A DNA stretch of 64,000 bases from Chondrus crispus. Lineage: Eukaryota > Rhodophyta > Florideophyceae > Gigartinales > Gigartinaceae. Below the pieces are notes generated by a model. That model searched no databases, was not told the origin of the DNA, and saw nothing but the letters and a program-made list of their open reading frames with translations. Shown here piece by piece: positions 40,594 through 50,707 of the stretch. The translations under genes were made by a program, and so were the position numbers. Numbering within the stretch: position 1 is the first letter of the stretch; every line of letters starts with the position of its first letter. The stretch spans positions 236,625 to 300,624 of the forward strand of contig NW_005178533.1 in the NCBI RefSeq assembly GCF_000350225.1, in the 5' to 3' direction.

Positions 40594-42155
40594 CCCTTCT
40601 CACCGGCTCAATTTGGGTCGGTTTAGAATTTTCAAAAAATCGGTCATTTTACCCCAGTACTGGCCAGTTTCCTGGTACCAAAAATCTTTCGTTGGCGGCT
40701 CTCCAGGCCATCCGGCTCAATTTGGGCCACCTTCCCGCGGCACTTTCACCTCAGTTGCGACAGGCCGAGCAACGTTCGCGCCGCGGAGTCGTGCCGATCT
40801 CCACGAGAACTCCCTTTGTTCCCCAGCAACCCAACCGCCGATCGCCGAGGCCACTGTTTTAGGGGAACATCATCAAGAGAAGCCCAAAAACTACTCTCTA
40901 AGATACGCGCAATGCCATCGCCCTTGACAGGCGCCCTGTTTTCTTTTTCACAATTCAAATTGCTCGACGAAGCACGACTGCGACATTCAAAAGCCTTTGA
41001 GCTTACGTCTTCCACATGCGATACACATTTAAAGTTGTAGTTGGCGTGAGAGACTTTCGAAGTCAACACCGCCGCCGCTTGCATTTTGCCACCTTTTTTG
41101 CGTCCTCATTGATTCGTAACCGCCATTTTGGAGCTCGTATCTCGCTCATCAAAATATTTTGAACTCGATAATCTGACCGAAGGACACAAGATACCTTTGC
41201 AAGCGCTTGTGACGCTGGTATCCTACCGTTTGTTAACGCATGAATTTTAGATTTTAGTATCATGTTGGTGACCCGTGCGGCCACATTTGTTCTTTGCCAC
41301 GTCAAAACACGCTCGTCACTACAAGGAGCATCCCCATGCTCCCCTGTGAACCCCTTTTTGGACCCTTAAAAAGTCACGAAATGGACAAAACGATAGTTCA
41401 TAGGCCACAAGCCACAATTTATGAATGAGGCCCTGGCATCCTCCGGTGAAATGGACTGGTATCCGGCCACGGCCAGTTTGATCTTGTACGCAGTATTTTC
41501 CCACGACAAATGGCTCAGAAACAGAAGATGGTCTCGTTTTTCCCTAACTGTGGGCTGGAATGATCGATTGACGAATTGATCACAGGGTTGGAGAATATGC
41601 GTTGTGTTTGCCGGAGCTATTTTGGCGTGCACAGTGCTCATAACAGCATTATCAACAGCAAATCCACGCCGCGCGGCATGAAGCGTTCTGTTGACTTAAA
41701 GGCGTTCCTCGTCTGCCGACAACTCTGTCGTGCGGCCAGCAAGATTGCCTGCTGGATCTAGCAATTTTTTTAGCTCGTCCGTCTCTGAGCTTTCGTACAC
41801 TATTTTTATTCGCAGGGCTGTTGTGCGGGACACGCCTGTGTCTTGGGATGCTTTGCATGCGCTTTCACCTCTTTGGATTAACGAAAGAAGCTTGGCGCGG
41901 CGAGCACCCTCCTCTCTTCTTTTCGTGATTCTTTTCTTGTGTGTGAAAGTTTGGGCTCTCATTGACGGTGACATACTGCCACCGACGAGCCGAACGTTGC
42001 TTACAGAGGAGGAGAGAGGGCTTCGCTGTCGGAGTGCGCGGTATGAGTTGGTGAGATGGACTGTGGGGATTTTGGGAAGGCGGGGAGGGCTAGAGGCTCG
42101 TGATTTGGAAGTGGCCCAAATTGAGCCGTGGCCCAAATTAAGCCGGTGAGAAGGG
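40594..42155 (-). mobile_element. TA-flanked pogo-like element, second terminal-repeat family
   Basis: 1562 bases between TA at 40592-40593 and 42156-42157. Ends are inverted: CCCTTCTCACCGGCTCAATT at the left and CCCTTCTCACCGGCTTAATT on the reverse of the right, running into TGGGYC. The core GGCTCAATTTGGGCC recurs inside both ends (about 40710 and 42115). This family's ends are unrelated to those of the two CAGAGGG elements. Remains of a transposase lie on the minus strand. Confidence 0.85.
41366..41975 (-). pseudogene. pogo/CENP-B-like transposase pieces of the 40594-42155 element
   Basis: The natural ATG at 41975 opens a basic N-terminus with a helix-turn-helix (R-R-A-K-L-L-S-L-I-Q-R-G-E, S-R-T-T-A-L-R-I). 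After a gap, minus 41366-41641 encodes the late DDE landmark P-A-N-T-T-H-I-L-Q-P-C-D-Q-F with the normal following helices, ending near G-L-W-P-M-N. The first two catalytic Asp blocks are missing. Frames at 40746-41305 may be the C-terminal tail but show no motif. Confidence 0.65.
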
Positions 42156-42157
42156 TA

Positions 42158-43985
42158 CTTTGCTCGACATGCATTGACAACATGAGCTTCACCCTCTCAT
42201 CTGTTTCGAAGACAGTGGGAATGTCTGTCACGGAGATATTTAGTGTAGGGTTATCATGCATTTCCTAAAGCGCAGGTAGATTATGAGAATCACGCGTTTT
42301 CGTCAGCGTTCGATCATCATTGACCAGAGAGCAATCTCCCCATCTCACTCGCACATCATGTGCATAGTACGTACAGCAGGGCATGGTAAGATGGAGAGAT
42401 TTTCTCTAGTTGGTGATCGAACCTTTTCTGGATGTCAGTCCATCTCGAATAGCGGTGACTAACCTGAGGTTTGTCATGTTACCACCGTGGTCACCGCTGT
42501 AGAATACTGTACCAAGGCAGTATGTATTCTACAGAATGTGCTGTACCCTTCGAAGGGTACGTACCCTCGGGTCCCCACTCGAAGGGTACCCTCGGTACTG
42601 TACTGTACGTTTTCGCCTCATTGTCCTAACTTCCATCGTCCTCTTATACAGTACACTGCCCTCGCCGTCATTCGACGCCGGTTGCGTTACTCTACAAATA
42701 TGTTGGACCACTCCGAAGGCATGACGTAGACGTTTTCGCGTCCCTTCCATACCCTTAATAAACGTATAAACGTGACCTTTAGTACTGAAGATATTTGTAT
42801 TTTTTCACGTTGGTTCAATAGTCTTAGGGACATTAGCTAACAGGATAACGAATCAACATACAGTACAGCAGCAAAGAGACAATCTTAAAAGAACATAAAC
42901 TTTATAGATAGAGAGAAGGACATGGTAGAAAAGGAGACACGACACGAGGGCGGCCGAGCTGGGGATGGGTTGGAGAGAAATAGACGTGAGAGGGAAAAGT
43001 ACACGGAGTTAAAATGGGCTCCGACTGCCGTGCTTAAGTAACTGCGTCATGCTGATACAGTAGGTACACCTCAATAGTTCGCCCCCATGCCAGGACCCAC
43101 AGATACGATCTATTGATAGAACGAATTATTATACTCTGCTTGCTGAGAGTTTTAGGGAGGGCGGTGGTGACCACAACGATCTATGCGAGTACACGTGTAC
43201 ACGCCTAAAAAGGCGTGACATCGTCCGAAAGGCGAACTATTGCCTTGGAGTGAGCGCTGTAGTCCCCAAAACGCGAACTCGCTTACAGAAGCGTGTGCAC
43301 AGGAACGGTTACCCGCACCCCTCACGGCCTCAAATCGTAGCCGTCGGGCGCCAATCAGAGGCCGCCCAGTGCCCACTACGGTGACATACAGTGACGCGCG
43401 GTCACGCGATTTTGAACCCGCCATTTTGCCGCGTCTACATTCCCCAGCTCCTCCCCGCCCTGCCCCGCACCGGTGTTGCCAGAGCTAAATGCAGAGACGC
43501 ACTCAAATGGAGCAGTCTTCGCTGGAGGAATAGTTGAATCCTCTGGATTTCGGCTGCTCTGTACCGGCCATACCATTACACCCTAATTTAGAGCATCCCC
43601 ACCGGTTGGAGAATAAGGGTGACCCCACCGCCAAGACCTCACCGACAACAAAATTTCTGTCCTAAAATTCCAACCGCAATGTTCAGTAATCGATCTTGCA
43701 CCACATTGAGCCATCGGATATTGGTCGGATATTGCTCCGGTGCAAGGCCGCGAGCTTTTAAGGAGGCACCAGGGGTCCTGTCGTCCTACTCGGACACGTG
43801 CTCTACGCCTGTGTGACAACGGTCATGTCCGCCCCCGTTCCTCCCGTCTGTCGTGCCGCGCTTGCATTATTGACATGCTGCAATGGCAAATCACATAGCG
43901 CCAGGCACGCCAACAACATCTTTCAATTCTTACCTTATAGACAGACCACAACTGCTCCACAACTACTCCACACGACCATCTCATC
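42158..43985. other. gene-poor region with palindromes
   Basis: No supported gene in 1.8 kb. Present are a perfect 18-base palindrome at 42543-42560, a GTACACGTGTAC palindrome at about 43191, and a TTAGAGCATCCCCACCGG motif at about 43588 that resembles the end of a PIF/Harbinger-like miniature element, without an identified partner end. Confidence 0.4.
42543..42560. repeat. perfect 18-bp palindrome GTACCCTTCGAAGGGTAC
   Basis: A second half-copy (CGAAGGGTACC) follows 30 bases later. GTACCCTT is also the outer edge of the terminal repeats of the 40594-42155 element, about 0.4 kb away, which may be coincidence or trace of another copy. Confidence 0.9.
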
Positions 43986-43991
43986 AAAGAA

Positions 43992-44252
43992 ATGCACCCG
44001 TCAAAGTCTGCCATGTCATTGAGCAGTAGAAAAGGTCGCTGTAAAGCTACTTCACACAAGAAAGCTCTTCACGAATATCTGCAGAGGGTACAGGCCTACT
44101 TGCTGCGAGAATTGGCAGTAATTGGGGAAGACACTGTGTATCAGGGAACTCTGTTACACCCTTTAACTGTGGGTGTCCGGCGTCGTCTACTGAGTAAACG
44201 ATCTCGTTCTGTTTGTGATGCAAGATCGATGCCTATGTTTACTGATGTCTAA
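43992..44252 (+). CDS. small unidentified open frame
   Basis: 86 codons from ATG, basic and helical (K-A-L-H-E-Y-L-Q-R-V-Q-A-Y-L-L-R-E-L). No family recognised, no clear promoter, and no conserved neighbour. It may be chance. Confidence 0.2.
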   Translation: MHPSKSAMSLSSRKGRCKATSHKKALHEYLQRVQAYLLRELAVIGEDTVYQGTLLHPLTVGVRRRLLSKRSRSVCDARSMPMFTDV

Positions 44253-44707
44253 TGCCTGTCTACCTTATAAAGGGGGGCTGGTGATCCGTAGGCCGGCGGT
44301 GATCGTGGTGAGCTAATCGCTGTTGTACGTGTGCAACGTGTGTGCATATGGCTCTCATGACACATCCCTTCAATTTTCCTACAGAAGTGTAAATAATGTG
44401 CAGGGCCTCTACCGTACTTGACAGATTTCGCGAGTTTTCTCTACAGTGCAGCGCGTTCTACCCAAGGGTACTTCTTACAATTTTTCCCCTCCTCGATGCA
44501 TCTGACTTAATCCCTTGATCTTCGAAGAGAGGCCTTCTCTATGGACTCGAGCTTTGTCACAAAGAGATAAGCTCGTCTGCATGCAAATTATAGAGAAAGA
44601 TGCCTCCATGACCACCAATTCGTCAACGGTTCATCAAGACACATCGGGATAAACTTGGGTCTTCCCGGTTCTTGCTGCCATGAGCAAGGCGGCAACTTGT
44701 AGACATT

Positions 44708-45752
44708 CTAACCCTCGACACGGATTACGAAAGAGAGAACGCTCTCTTCCAGCCTAGATTGATATCGCGCTGCGAGCGCGGTAAACACAAGTCCGTGCGT
44801 TCGCGAATTGATAACCACACCTCTTCTAAACCGGGGGCTATTCACGTACATCATCTTGATAACACATCTATCAGACGGATCCGATAATTTGGAGCAGTAA
44901 CTTTTCATTGACATCGCTTGCCCGTGAAACCTGACCATGTGCCCCGGAGTGGCGCAGCTGCCGTGCTCATCGCAGAGCACACGTGCGACTTTGTCATTCT
45001 CATAAATCAGGTCGCTTCTCGCTGTATCGCTCAGGTGATGCCACACACACTTCTTCACTCTCAATCGATGCACCCATTCGCTCTGCAATCCGTTCCGCAA
45101 ACGCTCTAGACAGGCATAAGCCATTCTCCGGTGGGTTACTTGAGTTAATTTCATTTGAGCACACTTCGGTGTTTGTACACGTGCCCCTGCGACATTGTAA
45201 GGGCGAAGGTGGTACCCCAGCGGGCAAGCAAATGCAGGCCAGGTCAGTACTTCCACTGGAGCAACTGCTTGCCTTGAAAACTTCGTAGCAAGTCCGCGAG
45301 GAGGCGCACTCATCGCTAGAAACGCAAGGGTAACCGCTGTACCCGTCGTCCAAAAGCTGGAGAGTTGAATCGACTTGTTCTGGAGAAGGAGCAAGGCTGC
45401 TAGAGTCCGAGAGTTTGAACCTGGGGTTGATGGACGCTATCCAGACAGCCCATTCTCGGGAAACGCACACGCCGCTATCTTTGCCGCCTTGCACTTGGTT
45501 CGTGCACATTTCCTCTGCCCGGCAATCGAAGGACGACCGGCAGATGGGCAGGGACGTGGGGAGGGTAGTGGTGCATGCACATGTGAGCGTGAAGGTGGAA
45601 GTTGTGCATTCACGGAGTGCCGTGTTGGCAAAGTGGATGCATCGATTTCCGTTAGAGCATTCGGCAGACGATTTGCAGAGGTCGAACGTGTGTCGTTGCG
45701 CAGATGAGAGCTCTGTAAGTAGGGAAAGGATGAGCAAGAGGATGAATTTCAT
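44708..45752 (-). CDS. secreted Cys-rich protein, probable frame change
   Basis: The ATG at 45752 begins a clear signal peptide (MKFILLLILSLLTELSSA). Three related Cys-rich modules follow (about residues 26-60, 70-97, 140-200), each with C-x-S-S-x-E/D-C spacing, as in C-K-S-S-A-E-C, C-R-S-S-F-D-C and C-V-S-S-D-E-C. This resembles extracellular disulphide-rich repeats, though I cannot assign a family. The first frame ends at 45000; the overlapping minus frame from about 45060 to 44708 continues in the same style (C-D-E-H-G-S-C, Y-C-S-K-L-S-D-P-S-D-R-C), so one protein of about 345 residues with a frame change near 45010-45060 is likely. A tiny intron or a sequence error are alternatives. Likely an apoplast or cell-wall protein. 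Confidence 0.65.
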
Positions 45753-47174
45753 GGCGATGCGGAAATGATATCATGAACCCGTGTAGAGTTGGGAAGAGAG
45801 AGTACGCTATCAGGCTGAAGTGTGTGTTGTATTCTGATGATGAGCGAGGCGGTGTGATGCACATACTATAAGGAAGCAGTGTTGAGCTTTAATTTCATCA
45901 CAGTCTGAGATGTGTTGGAGATGAGGAGGCTGCGAGACGGCAACAATGCGCCAGGTTTGGCAACAAGGAAAGCTTTTGTTGTAAGAACGAGAAGGAGAGG
46001 ACCGCTGCTCTGGAGAGGCATTCGGATTGGTTGGCTGGAAAATCTCTTCATCTGTGAGAGATGACCACCCGGCAGAAGGGGAAGTGACCCGACCACTCCA
46101 GAGGAGGGAGCGACTCCAAGGGTATGTGCAGGGGCGATACAGGATTCCACATCATCGCATCATATATATATATATGTTATGTGGGACACCATCGTCTCGA
46201 CGAATTGCACGCAACAAACGTTGAATCGCATTCATAAACGTGTGGACTTGTGTTGAAAAGGTTTGGAAATTACCAAGTGCTGAGTAAATGCGTTTTTTTA
46301 GAATAGGGTAGACCCGTCAAAGATCATACACAAATAAGAGTTATCGAGAAATACGAATGGTCTCGAAATGTTGACACAAGTGAACTTACGCAAACGGGAT
46401 TCTGAATAGTCACGCGGTTTGTGTGTTCCTGCTATCATGTATACCGTACATGTATTCATGCAACGCACCCGGCGCAGTTCATTTTGTGGCCTGTGCAGAA
46501 GTTGTAAAGCATTTTACAAGCAGTAGAGGCAGTTCAGGTAGCAGGTCGGCTCTCCTCCTAAGAAGCTGACAGATCGACCAGATCTCTAGCCGGCATGTCA
46601 TTCAACGGTGTCACTCGTCCCATGTGCCTCGTCCACTGCTCCTTCTGCCATCTGCAGCGGGGTACGAGGGGCCAATTAGCTTAGCATCGTGAGACAGTAT
46701 GCGCGATACGGCTTCGAGACCTCCTGTCGAATCTCCAGAGTTATTCGCCACTGTAGTCAACATAGTACAGTATGTACAGTCTCTGAGAACGATTGATACA
46801 CAGCCCTGCCCCACAATGCTACATGTCCACAATTCATCCGTATCGGCAGGTAGCAGACAAGCTATATGCCATGAAACGGAGTTTGGGGTACTGACTTTAC
46901 GTAAAGAGTGTAACCGTTATATACCGGACGAGAAAGAGTAAAGCTGTCCAATCATAAGCAATTTAAGAGATGATATACAGTACGAAGGCAACTTCCGTTG
47001 CATACTGTACGTACGGTACCGTAGTTAATATTTTTCGACAAGTTTTTTTTTATTTAGTATGACTTTGCATCACAATACTTTGCTCATGTTCTTCTCTCAG
47101 AGTTTCATGAGTGCCGTGCACATCACAATGCTCTATTACACCTTCCTTCGCTACCGTCTTCCAACATATCAACG
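45753..47174. other. intergenic; AT microsatellite
   Basis: No gene supported. An (AT)7 run lies at 46162-46175. Several TACAGTA/TACTGTA motifs occur at 46765-47010, including an imperfect mirror around 46978-47010 (ACAGTACGAAGG ... CATACTGTAC). Confidence 0.4.
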
Positions 47175-47675
47175 CTACTTAAACTCATTCTGCCTTCCGC
47201 GAGACTCCTTTTCCATGCGCCGACGTCCAACAATAATATTCACTTCCGTTTCAGTCAACATGTGCATGTAGATAGGCTTTCCGAAGACCACCTCCACCGC
47301 ATCTGCATATACAATACGGCATTCACCACGACCTTCCCGCATGTGGTTATCCTTGGCTTGTCGCTGGCGTTCAACAATCACTCTGTAGTTCTTAATTGCG
47401 ATTTCTTCGCTTCGCGTCAAATTTTTTCTCCCCAACAGCACTTTGCATGGTCGATCTTTGAGAACCGGAGCAACTTTCGGCGGCTCTTGAGGGAGATCAC
47501 TCTTGACAGTGGTGAAAACGTTCGAATTAAAATTTTTGACAGGACGATACAGATCTGTATCTGCTGGCGGGGCTCGAATTGCGTTTTTAGAGCGAGACGG
47601 GAGACATGTTTTGACCATTGCCTTGATAATTTGGATGCACTTTCTCATCGTTTTCTTAGTATTAGAGAAGCCCAT
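47175..47675 (-). CDS. unidentified small basic protein
   Basis: 166 residues from the natural ATG at 47675 (M-G-F-S-N-T-K-K); the frame extends further upstream only with alternative starts. It is strongly basic. The C-terminal half (R-P-C-K-V-L-L-G-R-K-N-L-T-R-S-E-E-I-A-I-K-N-Y, V-E-V-V-F-G-K-P) is the most protein-like. No domain recognised. The overlapping plus-strand frame has a poorer composition. Confidence 0.4.
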   Translation of the reverse strand: MGFSNTKKTMRKCIQIIKAMVKTCLPSRSKNAIRAPPADTDLYRPVKNFNSNVFTTVKSDLPQEPPKVAPVLKDRPCKVLLGRKNLTRSEEIAIKNYRVIVERQRQAKDNHMREGRGECRIVYADAVEVVFGKPIYMHMLTETEVNIIVGRRRMEKESRGRQNEFK

Positions 47676-49779
47676 CCTTTGGAAGTCAATGGTTGGCTGA
47701 ATTTCTTTCGATGTTGAAATAGCTACGATATTAGTACGGCTGATGCCTGTACGGAAATAGAGAAATGTATGCGTAAAGAGGCTGAATAGATGAGCAATAG
47801 TATGCAGATGAGGAGGGAGTGAGGTCGGAAACAAGAGATGGTCGAGGCACCTTTATGTATTGCCATCAGAGTACAAGAAATGAAACTGGTCCACCTCCAA
47901 AAAGCTTGGCCTGAGGACGAAAACGGAAAAGCTTCATATGGCTCCATCTGTCGGCGGGCGGGCGTGGGAGGTCGGGCAATCACGTTTGGAGCCTCCACAC
48001 GAAGAAGCCCGAGGTAGGGAGATTGATAGAGGTTGCTTCAAAGTCGAACGCCATGCAAAGGACCTGGGTTTGAAACGAGAATGAAATACTTCCATCACTC
48101 TCGACCACTCCGTACCGTATACCTCCACATCTGGGGTGAATACCAGTACAGTCGGGTGTCTGGATCTCTTTATACGAGCGCTGCACGAGAAAAGGCTTTT
48201 CGGCGTGCGTAGCGGTCGGGCTGTGCCGAAAACCCGAAAAATAGTATGCTTCAATATCTCTGCCGTCGAGCTTACCCACAATTATTTTGTTCGGTCACGT
48301 GGAAAACGTAACTTGGATGAGACCTAAGAGGTTGTCAGTGTCACATTTCTCCCTTATCGCTTGTTTATTTTCGGGTACATACATTCGGCAACTGGTTTCA
48401 GTGTCCAAGATGAGCGAACAAGGGCCCGCGACCGGAAATGCCTCAAAAGATTCATCTGGCCGATGATGCCGTTTAGAGAAGTAGTACAAGGAACAAAGCC
48501 ATACCGTAATTGCGTCCCGGATCAATCCGTAATGGTACCGGTTCAGCCGCGTGACACTGCAACTAAGACACTAACTAATATATTTAATACTCGGGGATCG
48601 CGTCTAGAACAAATATATTGTAATAATCGTGCGACGACCGAGCTTTTCCTGTGTTTCGATTCTGGTACGGAAAACAGTTCTAGCGTGCAAGTCGTAATGG
48701 AAGGGCTAGGAGCACTAATTTTATAAATGTGAAACGTATCCGGCATAAAATAAAGTCAACCTTGCCCTGAACTTTGTAACAGTACTTGGTCGAAAAGTTC
48801 CATTCAGTTGAAAGTAGAAAGGCTACTCTTTGCTTTGAAGGGTTCAGCCTTTTGCCATTTTGTCATTAAAATTCCTTGTACCCATGCACTGTGCCAAAAC
48901 GACGGGAGTCATGTGTGTGCTTGCGTCACGGCTGGTCAAATCAGTCACGAGTTTTTATCGGAGATCGAAGAGGCTCCCAAACCTAAACACATCTCAATCC
49001 CACACACTTGTTTTTAATACCTGTCGAAACCCCTGTTGCAGCGGAAATGGTCAAAGCTGATATGTAGAGATGTAATATTTTGCTTTCTAATGAATTATTG
49101 TTAGTAAAATCTGAAACGAATGAAAGAAATGCAATTGATACCTCAAAGAACTGCGACAGCTGAAGATGTATTTGACTCCCAAGGCAATGTGTTTATACAC
49201 AAGATTCCATTTCAAATAGAAAGAAAGAGGTCAATGTTAATACAACTGTGTCGTTCGTCAACACTAGATTGTTGGTGAGCAAATGCACACCACGGTCGAG
49301 CACCGGCGAAGGGGCATGGAACTCACTGGGAAGTTCTCAGCAGACAGTGAGCGAAATGCAGGCAGGAGAATTGAAGCTCACACGGCGGAGGAAAAATTCC
49401 TCCAAATTATTTCTTGCCGTATATCTGCGGCCGTGTCATTTCGTACACGACCGTTGCGGGCTAGACGAAGGGGCGCGATGGGCCGGGTGCGGGGCGGTGT
49501 GAGTTAGGATGGTAGTTAAACGCACAAGCCGCGGACGACACCCTAGAGCTGGAGGCCAGCGTTTTACATACCATCCACAAAGCTTCTGCACTGCGACGAC
49601 AAGTCCGCATTGCAGGCGCTACGGAGGGTAGACGCTCCAGTAAAGTAAACCTCTTTTTCCATCAGAGCCTCGCAGTCACCGTCAACCCCTCCCGGCATCT
49701 CACTTTTTCCTTCAGCTTCTCAGACGTTGTCCTGCAGTCAATATAGTTTTAGTCCGACATCATAGATGCCCTCTGAAAT
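47676..49779. other. intergenic, no supported gene
   Basis: Short frames only (for example plus 48361-48726 and 49248-49502), none with a start context, family or conserved neighbour. Non-coding DNA rich in scattered short repeats. Confidence 0.4.
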
Positions 49780-49784
49780 GTTTC

Positions 49785-50120
49785 TGTGGGGGGAGATTTG
49801 GGGTACTGTACAGGGTACAGTACCCGGGAGTGGCCCCAGGACCAAAGCCTTCAAAAGATGATTTTATTGGTCTACGTGTACGCCAGGTGTACACGTGGAC
49901 AATCTCCCTTTGAAGGGCGGCGGTCCTGGGAAGTGGAAGATGCTGGCGGCCCCTCTATAAGAGAAAGGGGCGCGCCGCGACACTCCGCGACAGGAGGGAC
50001 GGAACACAACAACACACGGACAGACCCCCGCTCTTGCAATAAACTTCACACTTCTGAAAAAAACTTTCCTCTCTCCCCTACGCGCGCGGCCTTCTCCCCC
50101 CCCCCTTTTCGCCGCCAACA
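49785..50120 (+). repeat. left (5') LTR of the young element
   Basis: 336 bases with TG...CA ends. It holds a perfect inverted repeat GGGTACTGTAC-AGG-GTACAGTACCC (49801-49825), a second inverted pair ACGTGTAC/GTACACGT (about 49874-49896) forming CACGTG sites, a TATAA box at about 49956 and AATAAA at 50038-50043, followed by a pyrimidine-rich end. Confidence 0.95.
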
Positions 50121-50701
50121 TGGTACTCTTGTGGAGGGGTGGCAAAGAAGACGGCTCCCTGTCACAGTTTGACGGGTCGAAGCCGGCCGACGTTCACAAG
50201 TTCTTCTTCGTCTTCCAGAATGTTGCCACCTCTGGCAAGTCGGACGAAGAAAGGGCATCTGAACTCCTTCGCTACCTGGAGGGAGATGCATTCGACTTCT
50301 TTTATCAAGCCTTTGTCAAGAACGGAGATATCAGTGCAGATGGTTCCGACTACCAGAAGGTCAAGAAGGCCTTGGTCGAGCGGTTCGCCCCGGTTGAATC
50401 ACCTGAAGATGTGCTTCGGGATGCAATGGCCGCTCGCCTTTTTTTCGGGGATCTCAGTGGGTCCCTTCGAAACTCAGACCGTCTCTACGAGAAGGCGGGA
50501 CTCAACGACGAAGCGAAGTTCGGACTGCTTCGCAACGTTGTGATGGAACATCTCGAGTTGGCCCAGTTTGCCATCTATCGAGGTGCGAAGACCTACAAGG
50601 CCCTATTCGATGCAATCATGGACTTCTGGTCTGGTCGCTGCGCCTTTCAGGCGGCGGCGAACTCCTTGAGCAATTCGCGCTACCAGGGGTCAGAGAGCTA
50701 G
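50120..50701 (+). CDS. gag capsid-like region
   Basis: 193 codons. The fold is helical, with a retrotransposon gag pattern: an early aromatic-rich start, D-V-H-K-F-F-F-V-F, ERASELLRYLEGDAFDFFY (about residues 45-63) and V-K-K-A-L-V-E-R-F-A. The ATG uses the last base of the LTR as its A and the TG of the presumed primer site as its TG. TGGTACTCTTG (50121-50131) has the TGG expected to pair with a tRNA CCA end; which tRNA is not clear. Confidence 0.8.
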   Translation: MVLLWRGGKEDGSLSQFDGSKPADVHKFFFVFQNVATSGKSDEERASELLRYLEGDAFDFFYQAFVKNGDISADGSDYQKVKKALVERFAPVESPEDVLRDAMAARLFFGDLSGSLRNSDRLYEKAGLNDEAKFGLLRNVVMEHLELAQFAIYRGAKTYKALFDAIMDFWSGRCAFQAAANSLSNSRYQGSES

Positions 50702-50707
50702 CAAGTT

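Noticed and set aside
43580-43620. Miniature PIF/Harbinger-like element starting TTAGAGCATCCCC
   Set aside because: No inverted partner end was found nearby.
47262-47717. 151-codon plus-strand frame
   Set aside because: It lies opposite the better minus-strand frame at 47175-47675 and has a skewed His/Cys/Phe composition.
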